Source of the DNA: Persicaria tinctoria
Lineage: Eukaryota; Streptophyta; Magnoliopsida; Caryophyllales; Polygonaceae
Direction: 5' to 3'
Length of the DNA stretch: 64,000 nucleotides
NCBI GenBank assembly: GCA_037127255.1
Contig: JBANSL010000002.1
Location: forward strand, 98,486,519-98,550,518
Shown: in pieces, positions 44,654-56,780 of the stretch
How the letters are laid out: every line of letters starts with the position of its first letter
How positions within the stretch are numbered: position 1 is the stretch's first letter
Made by a program: the position numbers and the translations under genes
Notes under the pieces: model-generated
Told to the model about the DNA's origin: nothing
The model's database searches: none
What the model saw: only the letters and a program-made list of their open reading frames with translations

Positions 44654-47274
44654 ATGCGTGGAGGGTTTTTAAACCGAGTATCAACCAGGAGATCTGGTCG
44701 GGTAGCCACAGGAGATCTGGTCGACGAACCTGGGACATCTCCACCTAATTCACCCTCTCAAAACTGTAATGCAGCCTCTAAACCACCCTCTAAACCACCC
44801 TCTACAGCACCTACAACACCCACTCAACCGTCTACCACTGCAGCCACTCTCCTCAAAGCACCCTCTACCAAAGCACCCAGTAATATCCCTAAAAAAGCAC
44901 CCTCTACAGCACCTAAAGCACCCACTCCACCATCTAGGAATGCACCCATTGTCCACAGAGCACCCTCTACAGCACCTAAGGCACCCACTCCACCGACCAC
45001 TAATGCAACCTCTCTCCCCAAAGCACCCTCTAAAGCACCTTTCCCATCATCCACAACTGCACCCTCTCTCCCCAAAGCACCCTCTAAAGCACCTTGCCCA
45101 TCATCCACAGCTACACCCTCTCTCCCCAAAGCACCCTCTAAAGCACATTGCCCATCATCCACAGCTGCACCCTCTCTCCCCACAGCACCCTCTAAATCAC
45201 CACGGCCAGCATCCACAGCTGCACCCTCTCTCCCCACAACTCCACAGGCTGCAGCATGCTCACAGCCTTCTGTTGATGATGAGTTGTCCCCCAAACCAAC
45301 CCACAATGACCTCCAATTATATGGATGCCCATCAGTAGGTTCTGAACAGCCTGTACTGTCTCACAGTATCCATCAAGAGAATACTGTCACACCTACAGAA
45401 TCATCTCAGGTGGATAGAAGAGTGCATATTGAGCTGATCAATGGAAGGTATATGTATGCATTTTCTAGCTCTTTTTGTTTTAGATCTCCATATATCTTGT
45501 AAAGTATCAACACTTGTTGTCAATTTCACTGAGCATAAACTTCACATAAGCTTGTTGATTATTCTGTAAAGGAAGCTGAGCTTGTGCATTTGCAAGCTTT
45601 TAAACCTTATAAATCTTGGTAACCATGAATTTATAATACTTATTCTTCTTCGATACATGTATATGTGTTCACCTGTTCGGACGTTTGTCCTGATCATGCA
45701 TGTCTGATTTTGTAATTATTGTGCAAGGTTCGATGGATCAAGTACTGCATATGGAGTACTTACACAGATCATACACTCCCATTTTGATGGCCCTTACATT
45801 CGGTGGAGTAGTGTTCCTGAAACAACACTGGATTTATGGTGGGAAATGTTCAGGGTATGACTATATATATAACATTCAATCCATTATATATACTGTCTAT
45901 ATTATTGTTGTCAAACTATATACACTAACATTGATATATCCTCAATACACGCAGAGTCGATGTAAATGGGATGACAAATTCTCTGAAGAACATGTTCGTA
46001 AAGTGTTCAACACAAAAGGAGGTGACCACTTCAGGAACGTCTTCGGGAAGGTTCATGGGGGGAAAACGAGGAAGAGGCCTTGTTGGGTGAAAAAAGATTT
46101 ATGGTTGAAGATGTTACATTTATGGGCAAACGAAGATAAGTTTCTACGCCAATCTGAAGTAAACAAGCAGAATCGAGCGATTGCAACAGATAAGGGCACA
46201 CCCATTTATAGTGGCGGATCAGTTTCAACGACCGTAGTTAGAGATCGACTGGTAAGTGTTATGAACTTGTTATTATGTTGTTAACAACAGTAGCTATTTA
46301 GTTCAAAAAGACTGACACTATTGTAACTACTTACGTTGTTCGTATGTACAGAAGAAGGAACTTGGACAAGATCCAACACCAAAGCAGACATTTGAAAAGT
46401 GTCATAGGAAGAAGGATGGTTCTTGGGCTGGCTCTCAATGCCAAGAAACTGTGGTAAGTTCGAATCCTCCTCCCCCACTTGTTTCTTTAATCTTCTGGTA
46501 TTGTTGTGGTCTGAAAGCATCACCATGTAACTACTTAAGTGGCATGGCTTGTTGAACCATGTGTTTCTGTCTTGCAAAAATGTGGTGCATGAATCCTGTG
46601 TTTCTGTATATATATGATGCAATCTCGCAGTTACTTCTCACTAGGTGCAAACAATGGTACCACGGTTTCTGGCTTCTTTCACTTATTCCAATATTCATTT
46701 CATTTAGTCAACTCTTTATTGCTTTCAGTTAAAGTACGAACTTTGGTTGGATATCTACTTCATTGAAGTGATTATATACTGTCTTCCTTAGGACAAGTTT
46801 GATCAACTGCTAGACGAAGCACTCCAGGATGGCGAGCTGTCCGATAGTGGTTCCCATGCGGTTGACAAGAATGCCTTGTGGATCCAAGCATCGGGAGGTG
46901 TCAAAAAAAGAAGGAGGATTGTTGGCATGGGATCGGAGTCCCTAGCTATCTTGCAATCAACCCCAGGTATGTCTTCAGCTGCTGTACAAGTTTCTGGTGG
47001 TCAAGATTATGAGAGCATAAGAGAGGAGATGCTCTCGCAAATGTCAACTTTCAAGGAAGATGTGAGGAAAGAAATGACAGAGTTAGGCGAGCAAGTTCAG
47101 GCCAATGTGACTGCAAACATTAGGGAGGAAATGACATCGTTCGGAGATAAGGTTCAGGAGCAAATGACTTCTAGCTTGAAGCATGAACTGAACTCCTTTG
47201 GGGAACAAGTCATGCATGAGACTAGTAAGCGTAACGATGAATGGCAGGAAAAGCTTATCGCCACCATGATGTAG
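44654..47274 (+). CDS. TNPA-like protein (Transposase_24, Ptta/En/Spm type)
   Basis: Five exons: 44,654-45,447, 45,728-45,854, 45,955-46,251, 46,352-46,453 and 46,792-47,274. They sum to 600 codons with no internal stop. I prefer ATG 44,654 (MRGGFLNRVSTRRSGRV) because the ATG at 44,627 overlaps a splice-acceptor-like tgcag. The N-terminal third is a Pro/Ala/Ser region with an 18-residue repeat (APSLPKAPSKAPCPSSTA, about four and a half copies). Exons 2-4 carry the Transposase_24 signature: FDGPYIRWSSVPETTLDLWW, then WVKKDLWLKMLHLWANEDKF, then PTPKQTFEKCHRKKDGSWAG. Exon 5 is a long coiled coil (EEMLSQMSTFKEDVRKEMTE). In En/Spm the TNPA-type protein binds subterminal motifs to bring the ends together; by analogy this is the DNA-binding partner of TNP2. 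Confidence 0.88.
45007..45243 (+). repeat. 54-bp coding minisatellite in the TNPA-like gene
   Basis: Four and a half units encoding APSLPKAPSKAP-type repeats (ccctctctccccaaagcacc). Because the unit is a multiple of three, all three + frames and one minus frame stay open here, producing spurious overlapping open frames. Confidence 0.9.
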
Positions 47275-48285
47275 TTTTATCAAGGCAAAAGTCCTCGCAA
47301 GAGTCCCCGCACCAACAAGTAACTTTCATGCAGCTTATATATACATTAGTACAATGCATTTTCTGTTTCCTACCTTATCTGCTTGACCTGGACTTTTCTG
47401 ATCTGCTGGACTACATTAGGACAATGCATTTTAATTTCTGATCTGCTGTGCTATGGCCAACTACTTCATGTTTTGTATGTATGTTTGGAGTTGTTTGGAC
47501 TGGTTGGGATGCAAACTATGGCATCATCTTTTGTATGTGCAGACAGTTATGTAATTTTGTCTAGGTGATTTGCAATGTACTACTAATGCAACAATGATGT
47601 AATATATATTTCTATGCTTTATTTATATTACCAACGAATTTACTAACAAACACAACCACAACTATTGGATGACATACGATGACTACCATATTGCCACGAA
47701 ACAACCAATAACATTAGCCACGACTCTCTGTATTAGCTACATATTCATTTGCCAATGCAATTAGCAACGAATATTGTCACGATGATGTCCATCCAATAGT
47801 AATGATATCAGCCACGAATTCTGCCTCCAAGTCAGCAACTACCAACATAGCAACGACTTTACGCATGGAGCCGGCCACAAATTAGGGAACACCAGATCAC
47901 CGACCGCTATAAACTTAGCAACGACATTGGCAATATACTTATCCACGACATAGGCCACCACAAATGTTTGCCCCTAGAGTCGTCGCTACAGCCACGACCA
48001 TCCACTTCTCCAACTTGCCATGAACTTGGCTACGATAAATGTGGTCGTGGCCTTGGTCGTTGCAATAGCCACGACTAGTCATTCTGACGACCAGCCACGG
48101 AAATCCCAATGGCGACTATATTCGTGGCTGTTTCCATGGCTATTGGTCATTGCTATCAGCTTCGAGGTGAATTGCTACGGTCGTACTGTTCGTGGTTGAG
48201 TTCAATGCTATTCGGTTTAGCCACGGCAGTTCGTGGCTATTTCCATGGCTATAGGCCGTTGCTATTTGACAGTTTTTTAGTAGTG
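47275..48285. other. 3' subterminal region of the CACTA element
   Basis: After the TNPA-like stop comes AT-rich 3' UTR (to about 47,630), then a dense run of gccacga, agcaacga and cgtggc motifs in both orientations to the terminal inverted repeat. Confidence 0.8.
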
Positions 48286-48581
48286 GACTTATAGTTTTTA
48301 TAATAAACATTATTGACACGTTTAAGATTTTGTTTTAATAAGTTAAGATTGAAATAGTTTGATATGATATAAATAGATGTCCCGCAGATAATAACTTTTA
48401 CATATGATATAGATCAAGCATACATGAAGGCAGATAATAAATTATTTTCTTATATCAACAATTATGTTAATTTTTTAAAAATAATAATTATGAAGACCAG
48501 TAAAATTTAAAAAAAAATTAAGAATTATTTATTTATTTGTGATTTGTGAGTGATAAATCCATGTGTTGTTTAATCTGTCAG

Positions 48582-50276
48582 ATTCTGTATTTGCGAGTGA
48601 TATCAATAAATTCTAGTTAGGTAAAACCGCACAGCAAATAATAAAGATAAAAATAAAACATAATAACTACACCAATTATATAAAAAAAATATTGAAAAGA
48701 TATCAGATTTGCTAGTGATAACAAATATCAATTAATTATTATATTTGATTAGTTAGATTGGATACGTTTTCAACAATAAGTGGAGTACATATATATGATA
48801 TATTTATCTAATTAAAATATAGGGTTATATTGAATATATAGATTATGTAAAAAGATAAGTTTTTAGCTAAATATATTCGTTTATTCATTGATGTGGGCCA
48901 GAAATACAATACTACTTTAATCCAGAAAATGTCACGCAAACAAAAATAATCCCGTTTAATCCAGAAAATTATGTGGATGCGAGGTCGCTCCAACGGCTTA
49001 TGTTTTAGTATTTTACTAGCGCAATACTCGTGCGTAACGCACGGGATTTGTAAAGTATAGTATTATTTTTTTTAGATCTAGAAGATATTATCATAATTTA
49101 TTTATATTATAATATTATAACAACGACATAGCCAAATAATATTAAATTTGAAAAAAAGAGTTATGCTTATAATATATCAGTATATAATATATGTGGGAAA
49201 ACGTCAATGTCTCAACTTTTTATATAGAAATAGTTGGATGCATGAATGTAGAGTGTGTTTTAAAATAATTTTTGTCATCTTCTATGTTTTTTAGTATGTT
49301 GCATGATAATTTGCTTTGAACATTAAACAAATTCTTGTTGTCATGCATAATGGGCTAGAAGGTAGAATCAAATACTTTGTTAGGTGGACTACATAATCGA
49401 CAGACACGCTGGGTGAATGGAATTTTAAGAATTTTGGGATGGAGAGCATAAAAAAATATCGGAGAAGTCATAATGTTGTAATTACACATCCATCCATGTA
49501 AGTGTATATAAGTTGTAAGTATAAGTGGTAGTCACATGTAAGTATGTTATTTAATAGAGGAAAAATATAAGTTGGAAAAAAATAACGCTGTGTAATTATT
49601 CGGAAATGAAATAACCTACTCATCCAGTAGGTACATGAAAATATAGCAGCCTTGAAAAATAGCGGTAACATGGCACAATTGAATAATACGAAATTTGATG
49701 TCATAAGCATATTTATATCAATTTTACTTCATATCGATTTTTTAAAATAAAATTTTGATATACTTTTCATTATATTTCGCAAATTTCATTCATATCAATC
49801 AAAATTTAAATACAACTAAATTTATTAAAGAAAAAAATAATATTATCTTTTCCCGAAAATTTCATATATTGTATTTGATCTATTCGTTTGTTTCATTTTC
49901 CCTTATTTTTTGTCGAATTTAATCATATTTTTTTGTCGAATTTAAAGTGGGATTGTATTTCTGGCCCACATCAATGAATAAACGAATATATTTAGTTAAA
50001 AACTTATCTTTTTACATAATCTATATATTCAATATAACCCTATATTTTAATTAGATAAATATATCATATATATGTACTCCACTTATTGTTGAAAACATAT
50101 CCAATCTAACTAATTAAATATAATAATTGATATTTGTTATCACTAGCAAATCTGATATCTTTTCAATAATTTTTTTATATAATTGGTGTAGTTATTATGT
50201 TTTATTTTTATCTTTATTATTTGCTGTGCGGTTTTACCTAACTAGAATTTATTGATATCACTCGCAAATACAGAAT
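48582..50276. repeat. long inverted repeat with arms of about 327 bp
   Basis: Left arm 48,582-48,910 (attctgtatttgcgagtgat to gtgggccagaaatacaat) and right arm 49,952-50,276 are reverse complements with very few differences, separated by about 1.04 kb. The close match implies a recent inverted duplication or a foldback element. Confidence 0.9.
49016..49050 (-). mobile_element. Helitron-like 3' terminus with clear hairpin
   Basis: Minus strand: cccgtgcgttacgcacg forms a good stem (cgtgcg/cgcacg), then agtattgcg and ctag before a T. This is the best of four such ends in the window, located in the spacer of the inverted repeat. Confidence 0.5.
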
Positions 50277-51179
50277 ATGATTTCTTAATCTTTAAACCAA
50301 TAACCAATCAAATACAAAATATTTTCATGTACACTATTACCCTAAAAAACAACTAAAATAATTTATAAATTTAATTTCAACAATTAAAGTTCAAACCTAT
50401 GATATGATATAAATCCTTTTTTGAGATAAGATAAGAATTCGAAGGTCATACAGATCGACATGATATAAATCATCTATGGTTATGTGTAGGTTATAGTTTA
50501 CAGATAGTGGAAGATGTTATAAACAGTTGTGCGGACGGGATCCGCTGTCCCAAATGGGACAACCCCTTGAATTGGCCTCCCCCATTCCCATAATTAAAAA
50601 AATGATTAAAATTTAAATAAAAAATGTTAAAGGTTGGGTTTTTTTTATGAGGAAGGATAGGGTGGGAATCGAGATTTTGACACACACATCTAAATGAAAA
50701 AAAATCTAATTTCTACCTCATTCTCGTCTTCTCCTCCTAAACTATACAATAACATTTAATCTCTGATTTTCTTGATTTCACCTTCCGAAATCTAATTAAA
50801 CACAAACCATGGAGATAGGACACAAGATATTGATTTCGTTAAAGGTTCACATTTTTTAAACTCCATCATATTGAAATCCAACGTGGCATTATATTGTGGA
50901 TCTCAATTAGTAAAGGATTAATATTACAATAAATACATGTCCATTTAATTAGCCATTAAATTAAATAATATTTAAAAACCAATACTGCTATTATACAATA
51001 CGTAGTAATTGATTGAAAGGGCTATGATACATAACTAATTAAAAGTTTATAGTAATTAATACTCCATTTTTTACGGCTAGGCAAGTTTTGACTGTACTAC
51101 TACAATGAGTTGAAAACAAATATGTATATATAATAAATAAGATATACTATACATAAAGAAGTAATTTGGTCCAAAGTCC

Positions 51180-51220
51180 GTAATTTGGTCCAAAGGCCGA
51201 AAGCCTTTGGACCAATTACT
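51180..51220. repeat. hairpin-forming palindrome
   Basis: taatttggtccaaaggc, a short loop, then gcctttggaccaatta: arms of about 16 bases with one extra base. A second taatttggtccaaag copy precedes it by about 20 bases. Confidence 0.85.
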
Positions 51221-53023
51221 AAATGACCTAAAGGCTTTTCTTTGCTAGTAAATGGCCAAAAAAATTTCATAATACCCCTTTTACCCCTGTTTTAATTTTA
51301 CCCCAACCCCCCTCCTTCTTCCCTTTCCCAGATCTGAGATCAGATCTCGTTGTTTCATTCTTCCCTTTCCCAGTTCCCTCCCGTCGCCGCCTTCGCCCGA
51401 CTCCCTCCATCGTCGTCGATGGGCCGCGCCGCCCCGCTCCCTCCCTCGTCGGAGTCGTAAGCCGCTCAAGTTGATGGCCCCAAAGCTCACACCCGTCACC
51501 GCCCTCACCCAGTCGCGCTCGATGGCTCCCGTCATCGCCGCACCGCATCGCGTCGCTCCCACTCTCTCCGGAGTCGCAAGCCCACTCCCACCCGGTCGCG
51601 CTCTTCGTCGTCGTCGATCGAGCGAGAATCGTGCATTTCACCATTGAAATTGGTGGATGACCAGGAAATGAAGGAAACGAGGACGCCATTGATGAATTGC
51701 TGAGGTCTCATGACGTTTCAAGCTCTTGAAATTTATGAATCTTATCATCTGAATGTTTAATTTCTCATCATCATCATCATTTATGTAATTTTGGCTTAAA
51801 ATATTTGTAAAGTGCAAGTTCAATTTCACATGTTTATCCATATCATTTTCATGCTATACTCACGGCAGATAGTGGGAAATTAAACCATGTTATTCGGTCT
51901 TTGTTATTTGACTTTTGTTTGTGACCCTTTTTCCTTTTGATGACAGCGTCTTTGACTCTTTTTTCATATTGGTGACAGAGTCTATAAAGCTCTTTTTATT
52001 TTGGTTACATTTTCTATAGAGTTTTCCTTTTGATTACAGTGTCTATGACCCTGTTTTTATAGTGGTGACAGTGTCTATGACCCTATTTTTATTTTGCTTA
52101 CAGCGTCTATGACTCTCTTACCGATTCATATATTAGAGTAGAATTGTCACCACATTTATTTTGGTTTCTCATTAGCCCCTATAGGGTTTGTATTTCTCTT
52201 ATCATATAATTTCCCTTTGATTACAGTGTCTTTGATCATGTTTTTATAGTAGTGACAATATATATGACTTTATTTTTATTATGGTGACAACAGTAGTTAA
52301 ATTTTTATTTTTTTTTATTGTGATGACACTACTTTAAAAAAATCTAGAAAACTAGAAATTAGAAATTAGAGAAGAACTGTCATCACATCTATTTAGCCTC
52401 TCATTAGCCTCTTTATTGTTTGAGCTCCCCTTCTCCTAGCGTTTTTCCTTTGGTTACAATGTCTATAATCCTGTTTTTATTTTGATTATAGTGTCTATGA
52501 CCCTATTTTTATAGTGGTGACAGTGTTCATAACCTTGTTTTTATTTTGATTACAGCGTCTATGTTCCCCTTACTCATTCATTTATTAGAGGAGAACTGTC
52601 AAACCATGTATTTTGGCTTCTCTTTAGCCCCTATAGGGTTTGTGTCTCCCTTCTCGTAGAGTTTTCCTTTGATTACAGTGTCTTTGACCCTTTTTTCATT
52701 GTGGTGACAGTGTTTATAACCCTGTTTTTATTTTTGTTACAACGTCTAAAGGGTTTCCTTTGATTACAGTGTCTATTACCTTTTTTTCATAATGGTGACA
52801 GTATCAAAGGCCCGGTTTTTATAGTGGTGACAGTGTATATTATCCTGTTTTCATAGTGGTGACAATGTCTATGACTCTCCTATCCATTCATATATTGAAG
52901 GAGAACTGTCCACCTAATGTCTTTTGGCTTCTCATTAGCCCATTTAGGGTTTGTGCTTACCTTGTCCTAGGGTTTTCCATTTGGTGACAACAATCATCTC
53001 TTAACGATGTACTGTACTAAACA

Positions 53024-53102
53024 TTTTAGGGTTTAGGGTTTAGGATTTAGGGTTTAGGGCCTTGGCCCTAAACCCTAAAGACTTAACCCTAAACCCTAAA
53101 CC
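53024..53102. repeat. palindromic interstitial telomere repeats, copy 1
   Basis: About five TTTAGGG-type units, a centre ggccttggcc, then about four CCCTAAA units, so two telomere-like stretches meet in opposite orientation. TTTAGGG is the Arabidopsis-type plant telomere motif. Confidence 0.93.
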
Positions 53103-54390
53103 ATACTGTACATCACATGTTCTTTTGGCTTCTCATTAGCCCCTTTAGGGTTTATGCTTCCATTTTCCTAGGATTTTTCTTTGATTACAGTGTCTATGAA
53201 CCTTTTTTCATAGTGGTGACAATGTCTATAAAAAATTTTTTATTTTGGTTACAGCGTCTATAGGGTTTTCCTTTTGATTACAATGTCTATGACTTTGTTT
53301 TTATAGTGGTGACAGTGGCTATGACACTGTTTTTATTTTGATTACACTGTCTATGACCCTCTTACCCATTCATGTATTAGAGGAGAATTGTCATCACATT
53401 TATTTTGGCTTCTCATTAGTCCCTATAGGGCTTGTTCTTCCTTTATGATATGATTTCCCTTTAATTACAGTGTCTATGACCATGTTTTTATAGTGGTGAC
53501 AGTATCTATGACTTTATTTTTTTATAGTGGTTACAATAGTAGTTACATTTTTAATTTTTTTTATTGTGGTGACATAATTTAAAAAAAATTTAAAAACTAG
53601 AAATTAGAAATTAGAGAACAACTCTCACTAGATGAATTTTGGCTTCTCATTAACCCCTTTAGTGTTTATGCTTCCCTTTTCCTTGGGTTTTCCTTTGATT
53701 ACAGTGTCTATGAACCTTTTTTCATAGTGGTGATAGTGTCTATAAAGCTGTTTTTATTTTAGTTACATCGTCTATAGGGTTTTCCTTTTGATTACAGTGT
53801 ATTTGACCGTGTTTTTATAGTGGTTACAGTGTCTATGATCCTATTTTTATTTTGCTTACAGCATCTATGACCCTCTTAACCATTCATATGTTATAGGAGA
53901 ACTGTCACCACATGTATTTTGGTTTCTCATTAGCCCCTATAGGGTTTGTGCCTCCCGTGTCGTAGGGTTTTCCTTTGATTACAGTGTCTTTGACCATTTT
54001 TTCATAGTGGTGACAGTGTCTATAGCCATGTTTTTATTTTGGTTACAACGTCTATAGGGTTTCCTTTGATTACAGTGTATATGATCTTTATTTCATAGTG
54101 GTGACAGTGCTTACGTCCCTTTTTTCATAGTGGTGACAATGTCTATAACCTTGAAACCACATGTATTTTGAGTGAAAGTGTCTATGACCTTTGATTACAG
54201 TGTCTATGACCTTATTTTTATAGTGATGACAGTGTCTATGACTCTCTTACCCATTCATATATTGAAGGAGAACTGTCCTCCTAATGTCTTTTGGCTTCTC
54301 ATTAGCCCTTTTAGGGTTTGTGCTTACCTTGTCCTAGGGTTTTCCATTTGGTGACAACAATCATCTCTTAACGACGTACTGTACTTAACA

Positions 54391-54462
54391 TTTTAGGGTT
54401 TAGGATTTAGGGTTTAGGGCCTTGGCCCTAAACCCTAAAGACTTAACCCTAAACCCTAAACC
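54391..54462. repeat. palindromic interstitial telomere repeats, copy 2
   Basis: Same structure and centre as copy 1, shifted by 1360 bases, with one TTTAGGG unit fewer. The flanks (ttaacgacgtactgtactta; ccacactgta) are also conserved, showing duplication of the whole block. Confidence 0.93.
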
Positions 54463-54901
54463 ACACTGTACATCGCATGTTCTTTTGGCTTCTCATTAGC
54501 CTTTATAGGGTTTGTGCTTCCCTTTTCCTAGGGGTTTCCTTTGATTACAGTGTCTATGAACCTTTTTTCATAGTGGTGACTGAAATACCCCAAATTATTT
54601 TTGGGCTATTTCTTATTTTTATTTAATCAAATAAATCTATATTATATTCAAACTATAGTATATATCTTGTGAATTTGGTCATTTAATAAATTCACATAAG
54701 ATATACGGTATGAATTAGAATAATTAAATTATTCTAAAGAGAAATAATATATGATGGATTTAATTAAATAAATCCTCTAAATATTCCTATTATTTAATTT
54801 ATAAAATTAAATTAAATAATATTATTTGGAAAACCCATCTCTATCCGCTCCTTTTTTATCGAAAATTTATCTTTTATATAACCTAATTCAGTATTATAAT
54901 A

Positions 54902-55136
54902 CTCCCTCCGTTTAAAATTATTTGTCTTTTGTCTTGTAGTGCACGCTTTTTAAGGAGAAAAAAACTATATAAAATATATTTTTTTAATTAATTTTTTTAT
55001 ATAATTTCATACATATATGTAGTAAGTATAAGATTATGGAAAAAAATTAATTAGAAAAATTATATTTTATAGAGTTTTTAGCTCCTTAAAACACGTGTCG
55101 AAAAGTCAAACGACAAATATTTTCAAACGGAGGGAG
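54902..55136. mobile_element. Stowaway-type MITE inside the solo LTR
   Basis: TA duplication, ends ctccctccgtttaaaat / attttcaaacggagggag, 235 bp, with the same aaaactatataaaat interior as the other two. Confidence 0.92.
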
Positions 55137-55139
55137 TAC

Positions 55140-55720
55140 ACGGTTAAATCTTAGGGTTTCCCAAGCCAAAACGCCGAAACCAATTCAACATCACAAACAT
55201 CACCGTCTCCACATCCCCTTGCTCCCGTGAACCGCCAAGCCAACCACCGCCGGCGGCCCGAGCCACGAGCCACCACTGCCGGACCACCGCAGCGCAGCCT
55301 TGCCCGGAGACGCGCCACGAACTAAGCCGTAGCCTCTGATTATCGCCGCTGCACATCGCCGCCTCCGTCTTCGATTGCTTTGTCACCGCCTCCGATTGCT
55401 GGCGCCCAAATCCACCGGAACCACAGCCTTGGCCGGAGAACGCCAAGGCCGAGCCATCGCTGCATTCGTAGCCTGAGCCGCCTGACCATCGCCCAACACC
55501 GATCGTCGCTGACTCGCTGCAATCCGCCTTCGTTTGCCGTCGCCACCACTGCTCGAGCGCCGCCTCCCATCACTGCCCAAGCCGCCGCCGAGGCTCGCCT
55601 TCGCCGCTAGCCCATCGACGCCGGAGAAAGAGCCGCGCCGAGCCGACCCTGCACCCTGTTTCCTTCTTCTTCGGTACGAACAACGCCATTGGAGCGTATG
55701 AGTTTTCAATCTCTTTATAT
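55140..55720. other. GC-rich block within the solo LTR
   Basis: Several overlapping open frames on both strands, rich in Arg, Ala, Pro or Gly. No domain is recognised and the frames overlap extensively, so this is compositional rather than coding. Confidence 0.5.
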
Positions 55721-56611
55721 AAAATTACAGAAACTCCCTTATTTTTATATTATTCTCATTTCTGGCCCTAACTTAATTATTTATTAAGTTAGGCGGCCAA
55801 TATTTCTAAACTATTCAGTTCTTGCCCGTTCCAGCGACACCAAGCAATCTCGAAGCACCTACGCCGGATCCCGCTCCCCGAGGAATTCATATTGGTATAG
55901 ATTCTTAACTTTATAGAATTAATTCAATTTTAAATTGAGTTAAGTAAAGTTAATTGTATGAAATATCAATATTAAATATTCATTTTTCCGTTGGATTCAA
56001 TAGGTGCTAAAATCTCGTCTGGTTGTCGTCAACCAATCGTCTAAGGTTAAGGCAAGTGATTTCGTTCAACGCCCTTTGCGTGTTTCGTGATTATTTTTGA
56101 CGTGCCTTTTAAATTCTTCCGTGTCGAATGCGGCCCTGTGGCCAATTTCCTTGCCAGTTTCGATAAATTGCATATCCGTCTGCTTGATGTAATTTATCTC
56201 CTTATTCATAAATTGGCATGAGTATAAATTAATGGGCAATTATTAATTATAGTGATATGCGTATTAAATATGATTGTTTGTTTATAACTCGAGATAAGTG
56301 AAAGTTGCCCATTTTCTTCTTCCTAAATTGCATGATATCTTGCTTGTTTCCTTCATGCAAATTAATAGCATGCGATATTAAGATCCTTTGAAATATCCGT
56401 GCTTGTACGTCCTTGTTCATTTAATGTCGTTAGTATGATCACCTAGTATAAACTAGTTATGTATGACAAACTAAGATAGGCACCATGTGATGCTTATGTA
56501 TGATATGTTAAGATCTGCATCTCACGTGGTGCGAATTGACTTAAAGTCAGTGCGAGGGCTATCTCGCAGGTTGGGAAGAGTGTAAAGCCCAATCTAAAAG
56601 GTTCCATGGAA

Positions 56612-56780
56612 TATCTAGACTTCAAATAGTCTCAGGTCGCAGGCCTAGTTGAGTCTGGACCCGTGTCCTTATTAGACTTCAAAGTCTCAGGTCGCAGTCC
56701 TAGTTGAGTCTGGACCCGTGTCCCTATTAGACTTCAAAGTCTCAGGTCGCAGTCGTAGTTGAGTCTGGACCCGTGTCACT
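56612..56780 (+). repeat. tandem repeat of about 60 bp, three copies
   Basis: Three units of the form agacttcaaagtctcaggtc, gcag-cctagttgagtctgg, acccgtgtcc, nearly identical. Each contains the small inverted repeat gacttcaaagtc. Confidence 0.92.

Larger units (their letters stand above)
37931..48285 (+). mobile_element. CACTA (En/Spm) transposon, 10.36 kb, near-autonomous
   Basis: Perfect terminal inverted repeats CACTACTAAAAAACTGTC / GACAGTTTTTTAGTAGTG continue through aaatagcaacgg, with a 3-bp duplication gac on both sides (37,928-37,930; 48,286-48,288), as expected for CACTA elements. Subterminal regions (37,950-38,440 and 47,630-48,270) are packed with agcaacga / gccacga motifs in both orientations, the likely binding sites of the TNPA-type protein. 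It contains a TNP2 gene, a TNPA-like gene and a third gene on the opposite strand. Confidence 0.97.
48289..51850. other. AT-rich repeat DNA without a gene
   Basis: Holds a long inverted repeat (separate entry), a Helitron-like end, a hairpin at 51,180, and a GC-rich block at 51,290-51,640. Minus-strand frames in that block are Gly/Arg-rich, without domains, and probably reflect composition. Confidence 0.55.
51880..54580. repeat. higher-order satellite-like array, part 1
   Basis: Built from short diverged units of the type gtgacagtgtctatgaccct and gttttcctttgattacag. A marker ggcttctcattagcccctat recurs about every 190-375 bases (near 52,159, 52,386, 52,608, 52,925, 53,125, 53,405, 53,637, 53,915, 54,290, 54,482). 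The whole arrangement repeats with a period of about 1.25-1.36 kb: the telomere palindrome is at 53,061 and 54,421, and the ctagaaattagaaattagag segment at about 52,350 and 53,590. No coding capacity. I do not recognise the family. Confidence 0.85.

Noticed and set aside
44750..45338. Additional long frames (+ and -) over the proline-repeat exon
   Set aside because: Open only because the 54-bp repeat unit is a multiple of three; the Pro/Ala frame joins Transposase_24 exons in phase and is the real one.
51267..51689. 140-codon Gly/Arg-rich minus frame
   Set aside because: GC-rich low-complexity block with several overlapping frames and no recognisable domain.
51880..54580. Repeat array considered as a CRISPR-like array
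   Set aside because: Units are diverged, lack constant repeat/unique spacer structure, and the DNA is plainly plant nuclear.
55144..55709. Cluster of overlapping frames on both strands
   Set aside because: Lies inside the solo LTR; GC-rich compositional frames without domains.
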